A stretch of DNA of 64,000 nucleotides from Branchiostoma floridae (Eukaryota > Chordata > Leptocardii > Amphioxiformes > Branchiostomatidae): assembly GCF_000003815.2 (NCBI RefSeq), contig NC_049980.1, positions 14,718,293 through 14,782,292 on the forward strand, in the 5' to 3' direction. Shown here one piece after another: positions 63,231 to 64,000 of this stretch. A model generated the notes under the pieces. It saw only the letters and a list, made by a program, of their open reading frames with translations. It was not told the origin of the DNA and did no database searches. Position 1 is the stretch's first letter, and every line of letters starts with the position of its first letter. Made by a program: the position numbers and the translations under genes.

Positions 63231-63353
63231 CGGCGTAAATGTTGTTAATAAGCTGGATGATGTCGGCGGGCTGGATCGTAAAGGGTAAGCCTTGAAAGGA
63301 ACCGGCCTTCAGAGGCTGGTCCCAAGAGTAACCAATATTGGATCCGTAGTTCA
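63231..63353 (-). CDS. Candidate exon of an unidentified gene
   Basis: On the minus strand, after a possible acceptor TTTCTGAG at 63361-63368, the frame reads VTEVNYGSNIGYSWDQP, LKAGSFQGLPFTIQPAD and IIQLINNIYAA before a GTGTGT donor at about 63230. Composition is protein-like and unlike the surrounding intergenic DNA, but I recognise no family and no partner exon. It could be an exon of a gene extending beyond the right edge, or a gene fragment. Confidence 0.35.
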
Positions 63354-63469
63354 CCTCCGTAACCTCAGAAATAATGACGAGTTTGAGTTTTATGCATTCA
63401 AGAAAACTTACAATACATATGTATCAGCAATTTTCAAGTTGGCAGCTTTCCAGGCTAGACGTCGTGTCT

Positions 63470-63530
63470 TTGGGCAATTTGCAGGGCTTCCTTACTCCAC
63501 CTTGGCGTAAATTGAGTATCTGACTTCTGT
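63470..63530 (+). mobile_element. SINE-like repeat, body fragment (copy 5)
   Basis: cttccttactccaccttgg, cgtaaattgagtatctgact matches the body of the SINE family seen at 7830, 34910, 53770 and 60850. Confidence 0.5.
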
Positions 63531-64000
63531 TAACGTTGATGATGTCAAAGGCCCTGGAAGAAGAGACCCGTCTTCCAGCATTGATAAACAAGCGCTACAC
63601 GGCTTCCAAAGCAATGAGACCTTTAATGTCACCATTACCTAAAAACTTTACCGTTACCTTCACCTTAAATTTAACAAAACCAAAACAAAACAAAACTTCC
63701 TCAAATGCTGTAGTCCTTCCCCTTGTGCTATCAGCGGCATCAGACGATTTTCATCCTATGAGAGGCCAACATTGCTGCCCGAAAAGGGATCCAGTGACAT
63801 GATGATGATTTTCTTCATCATAGAAAGAATGCTGGGCTGTGTCCGTCAAAGTTCAAGTAAGCGACACAGGAGCACAGTACTCTTTTTTTGTGAATGAAAG
63901 ATGTTATTACATTCTTAGAGATTTTGTGAGACTTTCTACAAAACTTTCGTGCCCCTGTGTGATATTGCCCGTGCGTTGGCTCTGCCCCACAAATCGGAGT

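Larger units (their letters stand above)
61863..64000. other. Region upstream of UFL1 without a recognised gene
   Basis: Contains a perfect 26-bp hairpin (62298-62362), one candidate minus-strand exon (63231-63353) and a SINE body fragment (63470-63530). Otherwise nothing I can support; in-frame upstream codons of UFL1 to 62024 are not considered coding. Confidence 0.6.

Overview
The window looks like a draft assembly of an invertebrate deuterostome, most likely an amphioxus (Branchiostoma). This is inferred from intron-rich orthologues of PASK, PITHD1 and UFL1, freely shuffled extracellular modules joined by phase-1 introns, dispersed tRNA-derived SINEs and MITEs, and three sequencing gaps of exactly 100 N. 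No prokaryotic, plasmid or viral genes are seen. All exon boundaries below were read by eye from GT/AG sites and checked for reading-frame phase.

Layout. (1) 1-2689: a foldback element with two long inverted arms built from tandem repeats. (2) 2761-12192, minus strand: a secreted or membrane mosaic protein with the order signal-CUB-CUB-LDLa-CUB-LDLa-Frizzled CRD-kringle-CUB, probably continuing beyond the left edge. (3) 14740-30208, plus strand: a type I membrane protein with three von Willebrand A domains, EGF and ShKT modules, a furin-like site and a C-terminal transmembrane helix. (4) 32143-45728, minus strand: PAS-domain kinase PASK; its 20 exons join to 3564 nt (1187 codons plus stop). 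(5) 46270-50118, plus strand: PITHD1; seven exons join to 654 nt. (6) 51228-61862, minus strand: UFL1, the UFM1 E3 ligase; 19 exons join to 2382 nt (793 aa). (7) 61863-64000: no recognised gene, one weak candidate exon and a SINE fragment.

The five genes alternate in direction: the CUB/Fz gene and the vWA gene are head to head, vWA and PASK tail to tail, PASK and PITHD1 head to head across only 541 bp (a likely shared promoter), PITHD1 and UFL1 tail to tail. The first two encode extracellular adhesion or Wnt-binding type proteins; the last three are conserved intracellular housekeeping or signalling proteins. No functional pathway linking them is visible.

The most unusual item is the domain order of the first gene, which combines an MFRP-like CUB/LDLa/Fz block with a ROR-like Fz-kringle pair in one polypeptide. 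Other notable items are a GC-AG intron inside its Fz domain, a kringle exon missing from the assembly, unequal intron patterns among the three vWA domains, a possible poison exon in PASK, a PIF/Harbinger-type MITE with an exact TAA duplication, and several hairpins.
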